Assembly (NCBI RefSeq): GCF_023507745.1
Contig: NZ_JALPZO010000020.1
Location: 1-64,000, forward strand
DNA length: 64,000 bases
Reading direction: 5' to 3'
DNA from: Vreelandella olivaria
GTDB taxonomy: Bacteria > Pseudomonadota > Gammaproteobacteria > Pseudomonadales > Halomonadaceae
Under the pieces are notes generated by a model. It was not told the DNA's origin. It did no database searches and saw only the letters and a list, made by a program, of their open reading frames with translations. Positions within the stretch are counted from its first letter, which is position 1. Each line of letters begins with the position of its first letter. The translations under genes and the position numbers were made by a program. Of this stretch, positions 26,617-35,234 are shown in pieces.

Positions 26617-28078
26617 AAGGGCCTCTTTCGGTTAATGGCTTCGACACACAAGGGGGCCACTGATGGTGAAACCCGCCTGCTTCCAGTTGCATGGCCGCCT
26701 GCAGGAGCAGATGTTCTTTACCCGGCTTAGCGACCAGTTGAATGCCCACGGGAGGCTCCCCAGGTTCACGCGGCACTGGCAAACAAACCGTGGGAAACCC
26801 CACCAACGAAACCAGAAATGTGCATGCCAGGTAATCGATGATCGACTCACAGGCGTGCCCATCTATCTCCCATACATCATCTTGTGTATTTGGAAACGGC
26901 ATCACACTGGTTGCCGGTAGCACAAGCAGGTCAACCTGTGAAAAGAATGCCTGAAAGCGGCGGTACAGCGTTGTACGGGTGTTTTCAGCGTGTAGATACT
27001 GTGATGCGCTGATGCTCTCCCCCTGCCGTACGTTCCAGGCAAAAGAAGCAGAGAGATGCTGCTCCTGAGCGTTGACCAGCGCACCAAAGGTCGCCCATGA
27101 CTCAGCGGCTCGCAGTGTCTTGAACGCGGCCACTCCCTCTGACACATCCGGATGCCGCCACTCTACACGTCCAAGCAGCATGGCGACCCGCTCCACCGCC
27201 TCGGAGAAAGCCGTGCCTATTGGGTTGGCGACGTGATATGCCCCTCCAAGCGTCAAGGATGCAGCAACCCGCACCACGCCTGAAGCACCCAAGGCCCCGG
27301 TGCTAGCCTCTATTTGCGAATACGCGTCCGTCATGGTGCGCGATGAACTGGGATCATCCGCATGGGGACCCTGCATCACGCTCATCATTAGCGCAGCATC
27401 CCGCACGTTGCGCGCCAGTACGCCCTGAGTGGACAGCATGCTCCACCCACGAGGGCGGCATGGCTCGGCGATAGTGCCAGGGGTTGGCCGCAGTCCCACG
27501 CAACCGCAAAAGGCGGCAGGCGTTCGTACTGAGCCTCCAAAGTCAGTGCCTTGCGCCAAAGGCACCATGCCGGTAGCCACCGCAACGGCTGAACCACCAC
27601 TTGACCCTCCAGAGCTGAGGGCCAGATCCCATGGGTTGGCGGTCGGACCACAGAGGTGATTGGTGCAAACAGCGCCGAAAGCAAATTCCGGCGTGTTGGT
27701 CTTACCCAGTACAATGGCACCCGCCGCCTTTAGCCGCGCTACGGACAGCTCATCCCGCTCAGGCCGGTTGTACGCAAACAAACGTGAGCCTTTGGTGGTG
27801 GGCAGGCCGACAGCGTCGGTCACATCTTTGACAGCTACCGGTAGCCCATGTAAAGCACCCAGAGTGTGGCCCGCACGCTGTTCTCGATCACGCGCTTCGG
27901 CAGCGGCTCGGGCGCCTTCTGCATCCACGCAGATAAATGCCTGCAGCGAATCATTCAGCGCGGCAATGCGCTCTAGTGAGGCTTCCACAAGTGCCAGGGA
28001 TGTTATGCGGCCCTCCGCCAGTTGGCCGCGCAACTCACTCGCTGGCTGGTGCAGCATGTCGTTCAGCGCGTCTTTCAC
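26594..28078 (-). CDS. Amidase (amidase-signature family)
   Basis: This 494-residue amidase-signature enzyme carries the Ser-cisSer-Lys triad: the lysine in PVAVKDVTD near residue 82, the serine-rich LSSGGSSGGSAVAVATG and the nucleophile region GTDFGGSVRTPAAFCG. Members hydrolyse linear amides, including allophanate, carbamoyl groups and peptide amides. The GTG start has AAGGGG six bases upstream. Lying between the TRAP permease and the PuuE-type gene, it probably cleaves the amide left after ring opening. The exact substrate is not apparent. Confidence 0.9.
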   Translation of the reverse strand: MKDALNDMLHQPASELRGQLAEGRITSLALVEASLERIAALNDSLQAFICVDAEGARAAAEARDREQRAGHTLGALHGLPVAVKDVTDAVGLPTTKGSRLFAYNRPERDELSVARLKAAGAIVLGKTNTPEFAFGAVCTNHLCGPTANPWDLALSSGGSSGGSAVAVATGMVPLAQGTDFGGSVRTPAAFCGCVGLRPTPGTIAEPCRPRGWSMLSTQGVLARNVRDAALMMSVMQGPHADDPSSSRTMTDAYSQIEASTGALGASGVVRVAASLTLGGAYHVANPIGTAFSEAVERVAMLLGRVEWRHPDVSEGVAAFKTLRAAESWATFGALVNAQEQHLSASFAWNVRQGESISASQYLHAENTRTTLYRRFQAFFSQVDLLVLPATSVMPFPNTQDDVWEIDGHACESIIDYLACTFLVSLVGFPTVCLPVPREPGEPPVGIQLVAKPGKEHLLLQAAMQLEAGGFHHQWPPCVSKPLTERGPYAIGDSS

Positions 28079-28088
28079 GATCAGCCCC

Positions 28089-29390
28089 TTATAGCAACCG
28101 GTAAGGCAGCCACGTTACAATGCCTGGGAACGCGATAATCAGTGCTGTGGCAAACAGCAAAACAGCGACAAACGGAATAATGCCCCAGTAAACATCGATA
28201 ACCGAACCTGAACGACGCACACCCTGTACCACAAAAAGGTTCATGCCAATGGGCGGTGTGATCAGCGCCAGTTCCATCATCAAGACCAGAAAGATCCCAA
28301 ACCACACCGGGTCGATCCCCATGAACATCACGATAGGAAACACGATGGGGATGGTGCCGACCATCATGGATAGCGTTTCAATAAAGCACCCCAGAATGAG
28401 GTAAAACACCACCAGCACTAGTAAAAAGCCCAGCACACTCAATTCCATGGACGCCACGAAGCTCGTTAGTGCCTGGGGAACGCCAAGTACCCCAACAACA
28501 AACTTCAGAAAAAAGGCCGCTACGATAATCAGCAGAATCATCGCCGTTGTGCGTACGGTAGAGAGAAACGCCTCATGGAGCATCGTGACACTCAACGCAC
28601 GATTCCAGACCGCCAATCCAAGGGCCATTAACACACCCAGCGCTGCCGCTTCGGTTGGAGTCGCCCAGCCCAGATAGATACTCCCCATTACCACCCCGAA
28701 TACCAATAGTGGGGGAATGAGATGTTTTAGACTGGTCAATTTAACCTTTAAGGAGGCCTTCTCCTGAATGGTTCCGGCCAGGTTGGGAAACAGCGTGCAG
28801 ATGATGGCAATAGCCAGCATGAATAGCGTAACGAGCAGCAAGCCAGGCACCAATCCTGCGGCAAACAGTCGCCCAACGGAGGTGCCGGTCAGCGCTCCAT
28901 AAATAATCAGGTTCACACTGGGGGGAATCAAAATCCCCAAAGTGGCCCCGGCCGCAATCGACCCCAGTACCAGACGTTCATTAAACCCCCGCTCTTTAAA
29001 CTCAGGCAGCGCGACGGTCGCGATGGTGGCTGCAGTCGCGACCGATGACCCGGAAACCGCTGCAAACAAACCGCTTGCACCAATATTGGTATGCAGTAGC
29101 CCGCCGGGCAAACGGCCCAACAGCACCGATAACCCGGTATACATCCGTTGAGTGACGCCGCAGCGCAGTAGCAGCTCACCCAGCAGAATAAAGAGCGGTA
29201 TAGCGGTTAACAGAAAATCGTTCATGACTGCCCAAAGTTGAGTACCAAAGGTCCCCAACATGGCAGGCGACAAATAAACCAGGGTGCCAAGCGCACTCGC
29301 CAGAAAAATAGCGACGGCCACATGCACGCCAAGAATCATCAGCCCCAGCATAATGGCAAAGCCAATCAGGGCACCGGTAATGTCGATCAT
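28089..29390 (-). CDS. TRAP transporter large permease (DctM), operon 2
   Basis: The product has 433 residues, about twelve hydrophobic segments and the DctM motifs ATLGILIPPSVNLIIYGALTG and LITPPIGMNLFVVQG. The ATG overlaps the small-permease stop by four bases. It belongs to the cyclase-TRAP-amidase-PuuE operon. Confidence 0.93.
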   Translation of the reverse strand: MIDITGALIGFAIMLGLMILGVHVAVAIFLASALGTLVYLSPAMLGTFGTQLWAVMNDFLLTAIPLFILLGELLLRCGVTQRMYTGLSVLLGRLPGGLLHTNIGASGLFAAVSGSSVATAATIATVALPEFKERGFNERLVLGSIAAGATLGILIPPSVNLIIYGALTGTSVGRLFAAGLVPGLLLVTLFMLAIAIICTLFPNLAGTIQEKASLKVKLTSLKHLIPPLLVFGVVMGSIYLGWATPTEAAALGVLMALGLAVWNRALSVTMLHEAFLSTVRTTAMILLIIVAAFFLKFVVGVLGVPQALTSFVASMELSVLGFLLVLVVFYLILGCFIETLSMMVGTIPIVFPIVMFMGIDPVWFGIFLVLMMELALITPPIGMNLFVVQGVRRSGSVIDVYWGIIPFVAVLLFATALIIAFPGIVTWLPYRLL

Positions 29391-30004
29391 AGTCGGTCCC
29401 CTTTGCCGTCAGACTGACTCTCCAGTTGGCTTTCAGCCTCTGCCAGGCTCTTCTCAACCTCATCTTGTAAAGAGGGAGGACCATAGCAATCATTGAGCGT
29501 CTGGTAGTTAGCTCTTACCAGTAACCACAGGCTATGTATCAGCATGGCAGTGGCAACGAATGCAAAAAGCGCCACACCCAACATCCACAATCCCTGGGGA
29601 ATCCATAAAGGGGTTTGCAGTGGCGTGCTGGCACGACTTCCATAGGCAATGCTCGATTGCCATGTGCCCCATACCTGCAGCAACATAAACACGGTAAAGC
29701 CCGCCAATAACAGTATCGCCACCCCATTCAGGCACGCCTGAATGGCTACGGGGAAACGACTGAGCCCAAGCTCTATACGCGTGTGCATCCGATGCATCAG
29801 CGCGGCAGAAAAGCCAACAGCAGACGTGATCGCCAAAATATAGCCTCCGAGTTCATCCACTCCCTGAACCGAGTGGCCCAGTAACCGGCGAGCCAAGATC
29901 TCGTAACCAATTAACAAACAGAGCCCGAGGCAGGCATAGCCACACATAATGGCGGCGCTGTTGACCAGCCGCTCCAGCCCCGGAAAGAACCTGATTGATC
30001 GCAT
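29387..30004 (-). CDS. TRAP transporter small permease (DctQ), operon 2
   Basis: This 205-residue protein has four hydrophobic segments and the DctQ-type stretch ARRLLGHSVQGVDELGGY. The start at 30004 has AGGAG nine bases upstream; a TTG at 30010 is also in frame. A charged tail of about 30 residues follows the last helix. It pairs with the large permease encoded next. Confidence 0.88.
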   Translation of the reverse strand: MRSIRFFPGLERLVNSAAIMCGYACLGLCLLIGYEILARRLLGHSVQGVDELGGYILAITSAVGFSAALMHRMHTRIELGLSRFPVAIQACLNGVAILLLAGFTVFMLLQVWGTWQSSIAYGSRASTPLQTPLWIPQGLWMLGVALFAFVATAMLIHSLWLLVRANYQTLNDCYGPPSLQDEVEKSLAEAESQLESQSDGKGDRL

Positions 30005-30062
30005 CAGCAACGTCTCCTTATAGACGTCGGACGGGCACTCAATACCCGTCCGGCTGGGATTA

Positions 30063-31112
30063 TCACTCGATGGCTAAACCACGGGCTTCACCGATGGTGC
30101 TATTCCAGAGTGCAGAACACTCTGAGTAGTTGGCATTACACGTTTCGGACCAGGTGGGTAGTATGACTTCGGACACCGCTGCATTAAGCAGCTCCACATC
30201 CTCTGCACTGGGCTCCACCAGGGTCATATCGAAACGGTTGTAGTCTTCACAGCTGTCACTACCGGTCGAGCAATTCACCGCATCCTGGGTGAGCGTTCTG
30301 GCCATATCCCAGTACTGACTTTCCAGGTCCGCATACGCCTCAGCGATGGCTTCCTGCGCCTCTGTCGACATGGCGTTCCAGGTATCCAGGTTCATCATGT
30401 GTGCCTGCACCGACCAGCTCACGCCAAGCGTCAATAAGGAGTCAGTGACTTCCGGCCAGTTACCGGTATTACCCGAGGTGGGTGATGTCACCCCACACTC
30501 CGCGACACCACGCTGTAAAGCGGGATAGACCTCCGCAAACTGTAGCGTGATGGGGGTCGCACCCAAATATTCCAGCAGGGCAGACATGCTGGGGGTAAAG
30601 GAACGGACACGCTTGCCGCGCAAATCAGCCAGGCTTGCGACATCACCAGAGCAGAAAAACACCTGAGGACCAAATGGCCATAGCCCCATGACACGAGCAT
30701 TAAAGCGATCAGCCACTCGGTCGCTAAACACGTCACGATAGGCGTCAACAGTGGTTTGCAACGTGTCGATATCCGGCGACACGCCTATCAGATCAAGGCC
30801 TTCGAGGAAGGGGTCATCACGCGATGCAGAGCCAATCGTCGTTTCGACAACATCGAAACTACCGCTACTGACCATGCGCATGGTGTCTTGCATATTGACA
30901 CCTACTACATCCAGCGGATTGAAGTTGACCCGGATGTCCAGCCCCGTTCGCTCACCAAGGGTAGCGTAGAAATCACGCTCCAGCGCTGTGTGGTGTTGAT
31001 GGGTAGAAACGATGCCAATCGCATTCAAACTGAACTGCTCGGCGTAGAGAGAGCTTGACGACAGTGCTGCAATGGAGAAACCAACAGCCAGAGCCAGATG
31101 ACGTTTTCTCAT
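30063..31112 (-). CDS. TRAP transporter binding protein (DctP-like), operon 2
   Basis: This 349-residue secreted receptor has a signal peptide ending near SSSSLYAEQ. The core includes VYPALQRGVAECGVTSPTSG, typical of TRAP receptors, but the protein carries four or five cysteines in its C-terminal third (NCSTGSDSC, ETCNANYSECSA), more than is usual, and these may form periplasmic disulfides. GGGG lies eight bases before the ATG. It follows the cyclase gene by about 85 bases. Confidence 0.88.
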   Translation of the reverse strand: MRKRHLALAVGFSIAALSSSSLYAEQFSLNAIGIVSTHQHHTALERDFYATLGERTGLDIRVNFNPLDVVGVNMQDTMRMVSSGSFDVVETTIGSASRDDPFLEGLDLIGVSPDIDTLQTTVDAYRDVFSDRVADRFNARVMGLWPFGPQVFFCSGDVASLADLRGKRVRSFTPSMSALLEYLGATPITLQFAEVYPALQRGVAECGVTSPTSGNTGNWPEVTDSLLTLGVSWSVQAHMMNLDTWNAMSTEAQEAIAEAYADLESQYWDMARTLTQDAVNCSTGSDSCEDYNRFDMTLVEPSAEDVELLNAAVSEVILPTWSETCNANYSECSALWNSTIGEARGLAIE

Positions 31113-31196
31113 GACGATCCCCTTCAGGTTTTAACGTATGACTGCATGCGCTGGCGGGAAGAGACTCCCCTGCCCATCGCGGTGGATACAAGGAAG

Positions 31197-31892
31197 TTAT
31201 TCAAGAAATGCCAAGGCTCTGACAGGCGATGCCGAGCCTCCTTTGATACGCAGAGGAATACCCTGAAAGGTAAATTCACCTTTACCGATCAGCGCCTCAA
31301 GGTTCCAAAGCCACTCGTAGTGCACCATGCCCAGGTCACGACAGACCCGATGGTTCTCAAAGATATTTTCATCCACACGGTCGGTGGAGGGTCCCTCCAC
31401 GCCATGCACCATTGAGCCCCTCTCATATAGCCAGAAAGTCGCATCCGCAGTGACTTGGGCATTGTTCGTACAGATTGTGTCGTTAGGCCAATGACGGGCA
31501 TTTAAGCCGGTACACATCAAAACGATATGCCCATCCACCTTTACCCCGGCTTGCTGTTCGGCCGCCTCCAATGCATCCCGGGTGATATCGCCTCTATCGC
31601 CTACGTGACGTAAATCCAGGCATACCGCCTTGCCCATAAACATTTCCACAGGCATTTCGTCGATGGTGGCGCCTTCAGGATTGTTGTGTGACAGCGCATC
31701 AACATGGGTACCGGTGTGGTCCAGCATCCCCATGTAAAAGGTCGTGAATGTTAATAGGTCGTCCGGCGTCCCCTGCTGGAATTTTTTGGAGGCTTCATGG
31801 GTGGTATGCGGGATCACAACAGGACGCGCGAGGCGGCCCAAGGCGGGCAAACCATCCTGAAGTGGCAGGGTAAGATCAATAATGCTGGACAT
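31197..31892 (-). CDS. Cyclase-family metal hydrolase (kynurenine-formamidase type)
   Basis: This 231-residue protein of the cyclase family has the metal motif LDHTGTHVDALSH near residue 55 and further histidine and acidic residues in VDGHIVLMCTG. Relatives hydrolyse N-formylkynurenine, isatin and other amides or lactones with zinc or manganese. It is the first gene of operon 2, directly behind the promoter carrying the shared 12-mer. The likely role is opening or deformylating an N-acyl compound brought in by the TRAP system; kynurenine itself is not supported by any neighbour. Confidence 0.85.
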   Translation of the reverse strand: MSSIIDLTLPLQDGLPALGRLARPVVIPHTTHEASKKFQQGTPDDLLTFTTFYMGMLDHTGTHVDALSHNNPEGATIDEMPVEMFMGKAVCLDLRHVGDRGDITRDALEAAEQQAGVKVDGHIVLMCTGLNARHWPNDTICTNNAQVTADATFWLYERGSMVHGVEGPSTDRVDENIFENHRVCRDLGMVHYEWLWNLEALIGKGEFTFQGIPLRIKGGSASPVRALAFLE

Positions 31893-32211
31893 GTAAATAC
31901 CTTGGCTAATTCAACGACTGAGATTCAGTGGTAGAGATAGCCAGCTATCAGCACTTTCCATGCCAACCATATTAAAGATATCAAAAAAACAAAAAACACT
32001 TTAAATTTCAAAATATTATAATAACACAGCCGCAACAGTAAAAACTTACATGCAATATTGCATACAATTTATTTTAAAATAAATTGCACAATTATTGTGC
32101 CAGTTAAGCGAAAGCGCTCCTGTTTTGTGCATAAAATCAGGCAGACATAGCCAGGATGAAGAGGAGCGCGCCGACTCTAATGAAGAGGGATAACCGAAGG
32201 AGAGGTAAGAC
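31893..32211. promoter_or_regulatory. Promoter region of operon 2
   Basis: This gene-free gap is very AT-rich between 31970 and 32100. It holds a perfect palindrome TGCAATATTGCA (32051-32062) overlapping the shared 12-mer. The right-hand part, up to the terminator of the LysR-TRAP operon, shows nothing recognisable. Confidence 0.7.
32057..32068. promoter_or_regulatory. Candidate GntR/FCD operator, copy 2
   Basis: ATTGCATACAAT is identical to 24806-24817. Here it is part of ACATGCAATATTGCATACAA, which is strongly dyad-symmetric. It is about 165 bases before the cyclase gene, leaving room for a promoter and leader. Confidence 0.55.
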
Positions 32212-32213
32212 TT

Positions 32214-32252
32214 GAAAAGCCCCCTGTAAGACAGACACTGCCCTACAGGGGG
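32214..32252 (-). terminator. Rho-independent terminator of the LysR-TRAP operon
   Basis: CCCCCTGTA (32220-32228) pairs with TACAGGGGG (32244-32252) in a 9-bp stem with a 15-base loop, followed on the minus strand by CTTTTC. It begins a few bases after the stop of the DctM gene at 32258. Confidence 0.8.
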
Positions 32253-32257
32253 AAAGC

Positions 32258-33562
32258 TTAGCGGTTCATCGCCTGGGGTAGATACAACGCTATTTCGGGG
32301 AAAATATGCATCAGCGCAATGGCCAGCATCATAAGCAGGAAGAACGGCAAGGTAGCTTTGGTAATGGTCAGAATATCCTTACCGGTTAACCCTTGAATAA
32401 CAAACAGGTTGAAGCCTACCGGAGGGGTAATCTGCGACATCTCCACCACAACGACGAGGTAGATACCGAACCAGATCAGATCAAAACCAGCGGCGCTCAC
32501 CACCGGCATGATAATCGCAGTCACCAGCAGTATCAGCGAGATACCGTCCAGAAAGCAGCCCATTAACAATAGCAGTAACGTTAAGGTAACCAGTAGCATG
32601 GTGGGCGACAGCCCCATTTCACCAATCGCCCTGGCCAATTGCATGGGTACCTGGGTAAATCCCATCGCGGAGGTTAAAAACGAGGCACCCGCAATAATAA
32701 AGGCGATCATGCAGGCAGTACGTATTGCGGCAAACAGTGACGCCTTAAACATGCCAAGGGTAAAGCCACCGCTCCAGCGTGCAATCAGAATGGAGAGCAC
32801 AACCCCCACCGCCGCTGCTTCCGTTGGCGACGCCAGGCCACCATAAATCGACACGATAATGCCGCCCATCAGCAACAAAATCGGCACCAATGCCAGGGTA
32901 TTACGCAGTTTTTCGACGAATCCCATGCTCGATTCATCGACACCGGTCAACCCTTCCCGATTCCCTTTGAATAACGCCCATAGCACCAGATAGGTCATAA
33001 ACAGCGCCAGGATCATCAATCCTGGCCCGATACCCGCCATAAACAGGCGCGAGATGGACTGCTCCGTTACCACACCGTAAACAATCAATACGATAGAGGG
33101 CGGAATCAGCAACCCCAGCGTCGATGCACTGGCCAGCGTACCAATCGCCATATGGCTGTCATAACCACGGCGCTCAAGTTCTGGCAGGGTCATTTTGCCT
33201 ACGGTTGCACAGGTGGCTGCTGAGGAGCCACACACAGCAGCAAACATGCCGCTCCCAATAATATTGGTATGTAGTAAACGTCCAGGCAGGCGGTTTAACC
33301 ATGGAGAGAGACCACGAAACATGTTGTCTGCAAGCCCGGAGCGAAACAAAATCTCGCCCATCCAGATAAACATCGGCAACGCCGTTAAGTCCCAGCCGTA
33401 GCTAGCCCCCCAGAAATCCGAAGCCAAAATCGGTCCAGGGGAAAAGGGGCTAAAAAACTCCAGTGCAATCCATGCGGTACCAATGAGTGCGAAGGCGATC
33501 CATACCCCGCTGCCCAACAGGAGCAATAACGTAAATATCGTAACCAAACTGAGTAGTAACAC
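32258..33562 (-). CDS. TRAP transporter large permease (DctM), operon 3
   Basis: The product has 434 residues, about twelve hydrophobic segments and the motifs STLGLLIPPSIVLIVYGVVT and MSQITPPVGFNLFVIQGLTG. The start is GTG at 33562, with GGAG seven bases upstream. It is the last gene of the LysR-DctPQM operon and is followed by a good terminator. It resembles operon 2 more than operon 1 in motif detail. Confidence 0.92.
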   Translation of the reverse strand: MLLLSLVTIFTLLLLLGSGVWIAFALIGTAWIALEFFSPFSPGPILASDFWGASYGWDLTALPMFIWMGEILFRSGLADNMFRGLSPWLNRLPGRLLHTNIIGSGMFAAVCGSSAATCATVGKMTLPELERRGYDSHMAIGTLASASTLGLLIPPSIVLIVYGVVTEQSISRLFMAGIGPGLMILALFMTYLVLWALFKGNREGLTGVDESSMGFVEKLRNTLALVPILLLMGGIIVSIYGGLASPTEAAAVGVVLSILIARWSGGFTLGMFKASLFAAIRTACMIAFIIAGASFLTSAMGFTQVPMQLARAIGEMGLSPTMLLVTLTLLLLLMGCFLDGISLILLVTAIIMPVVSAAGFDLIWFGIYLVVVVEMSQITPPVGFNLFVIQGLTGKDILTITKATLPFFLLMMLAIALMHIFPEIALYLPQAMNR

Positions 33563-33591
33563 GGAGGTTCTCCAGAATAGAAGGCTTAGGC

Positions 33592-34155
33592 TCAGTGCAT
33601 TTCACTGTCATCAGTCGCCGTCACCTCTCGAAAACTTGAGGGATCACGGGCGGCGATACGCAGCGCTATGAACAAGGCTTCAGAAAGCGCCAAGCACAGC
33701 AATCCTACGCTGGTGGCCAGAACGGTCTGCGGAATCCACAACGGGATGGAAAGAAACCCCGACGATACATCGTTATAGTGCAGGCTTTCCCTTGCCAACT
33801 CGATTAAGCCGTATCCCAATAACAGGCTAATGGCCAATGCGATGATCAAGCCAAAAACCTCAAACCATACGCGTATAGCCGACGGCAGCCGTGAAATAAG
33901 CAGTGTCACCCGGATATGTGCGTGATGCACAAAGGTGTAGGCCAAACCAAGAAACGTTGCGCCAACCAGGAGATATGAGGCCATCTCAGACACGCCAGTA
34001 ATACTGATACCCAAGCGGCGCATCCCAACCAAAATAAGCAGTGCATCAATCAATCGAAAAGAGACCTGCAGTGCGATGAGCGTACAAATAGCGATCATGC
34101 ACGCCGCTGCCCCCCAAGCACCAAGGCGGTAGAGTTTGTCGAATTTAAACGTCAT
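33592..34155 (-). CDS. TRAP transporter small permease (DctQ), operon 3
   Basis: This 187-residue protein has four hydrophobic segments, with GISITGVSEMASYLLVGATF resembling the DctQ core. No strong ribosome site is seen before the ATG. It lies between the receptor and large permease genes of the same operon. Confidence 0.88.
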   Translation of the reverse strand: MTFKFDKLYRLGAWGAAACMIAICTLIALQVSFRLIDALLILVGMRRLGISITGVSEMASYLLVGATFLGLAYTFVHHAHIRVTLLISRLPSAIRVWFEVFGLIIALAISLLLGYGLIELARESLHYNDVSSGFLSIPLWIPQTVLATSVGLLCLALSEALFIALRIAARDPSSFREVTATDDSEMH

Positions 34156-34227
34156 GTTCGCAGTCTCGCAGAGCGCGTGGGTGGAAGAGGCGACAGCACG
34201 GCCGCCCCTTAAACGTCACGAAAGGGC

Positions 34228-35217
34228 TTAGTTGTTGAGCTGTTCGCGGTAGTTTTCGATCGCTGCTAGCGCTTCTTCATCAGCACGGGATTGCCAGTCA
34301 GCGAACAATTCATCACCTGCTGCCTGCAAGGCAGCTGCAACAGCTTCGTTAGGTTGGGAAACAGTAATACCATGCTCTTCCAGTGCTGCCATGCTGGTAT
34401 CATTGTTCTCGCGGCTCATCTCCCAGCCACGCTCTTCAGCACGTGCAGCAGCCTCCATTAATGCCTCTTGAGTCGCTTCGTCCAAACGGTCAAAGCTACG
34501 CTGGCTGATGAAGACAATGTTCTTCGGCAGCCACAGGTTGGCATCGGTGTAGTCAGAGACGTAATCCCAGGCGGCCATTGAGTTCCCGGTAGAGCTGGAG
34601 GTAATCATGGCATCCACACGGCCAGTGCTGAAGGCAGTGGGGATATCGGACTCTTCGGTTTCCGTCGGATTCCCTCCCAGGTTACTGACAAAGCGCTGGG
34701 TATTGATATTGGGTGCACGTACACGTAGCCCTTCGAACTGCTCCGCTTCGGTGAGAGGCTCTGCGGTATAAATACCCTGAGCAGGCCAGGCGATCGCATA
34801 TAACGGAATCAGTCCTTCGTAGGCAAATAGCTCCGTGATCATCGGCTTTGTCGCTTCCCACAATGCAAAGGCATCATCGTAGCTGCCAGCGACGCCCGGC
34901 AGGGTATCAACCTCGAAAATCGGATCATCATTGGAGAGAATAGACAGGAACACTTCGCCAGCATCAATCGTACCGCGACGCACTGACGGTTTAATTTCAC
35001 CATGAGATACCAATGAACCACCGCTATGCACGGTAATGGTCAACTCACCGTTGGTAGCCTCGGCAACATCCTGGGCAAACTGCCTGTTGTTTTGAGTGTG
35101 GAAGCTGGCATCGCCGTAAGGAGTTGCCATCGTCCATTCAGCAGCGTGTGCTGTTGCAGCGGCAGCAAGGCTACAGGCAGTCGCAAGAAGTAATGGAGTC
35201 ATAATACGTGTACGCAT
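34228..35217 (-). CDS. TRAP transporter binding protein (DctP), operon 3
   Basis: This 329-residue receptor has signal peptide MRTRIMTPLLLATACSLAAA ending at AHAAE, then the DctP fold with the ligand-contact region FEGLRVRAPNINTQRFV. ATG at 35217 is chosen because GAGGG is eight bases upstream and it gives a clean signal peptide; the open frame runs to 35292 inside the LysR gene. The position behind LysR and opposite pxpABC suggests 5-oxoproline or a similar cyclic amide acid as ligand. Confidence 0.9.
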   Translation of the reverse strand: MRTRIMTPLLLATACSLAAAATAHAAEWTMATPYGDASFHTQNNRQFAQDVAEATNGELTITVHSGGSLVSHGEIKPSVRRGTIDAGEVFLSILSNDDPIFEVDTLPGVAGSYDDAFALWEATKPMITELFAYEGLIPLYAIAWPAQGIYTAEPLTEAEQFEGLRVRAPNINTQRFVSNLGGNPTETEESDIPTAFSTGRVDAMITSSSTGNSMAAWDYVSDYTDANLWLPKNIVFISQRSFDRLDEATQEALMEAAARAEERGWEMSRENNDTSMAALEEHGITVSQPNEAVAAALQAAGDELFADWQSRADEEALAAIENYREQLNN

Positions 35218-35234
35218 TGAGAAAACCCTCTTAT

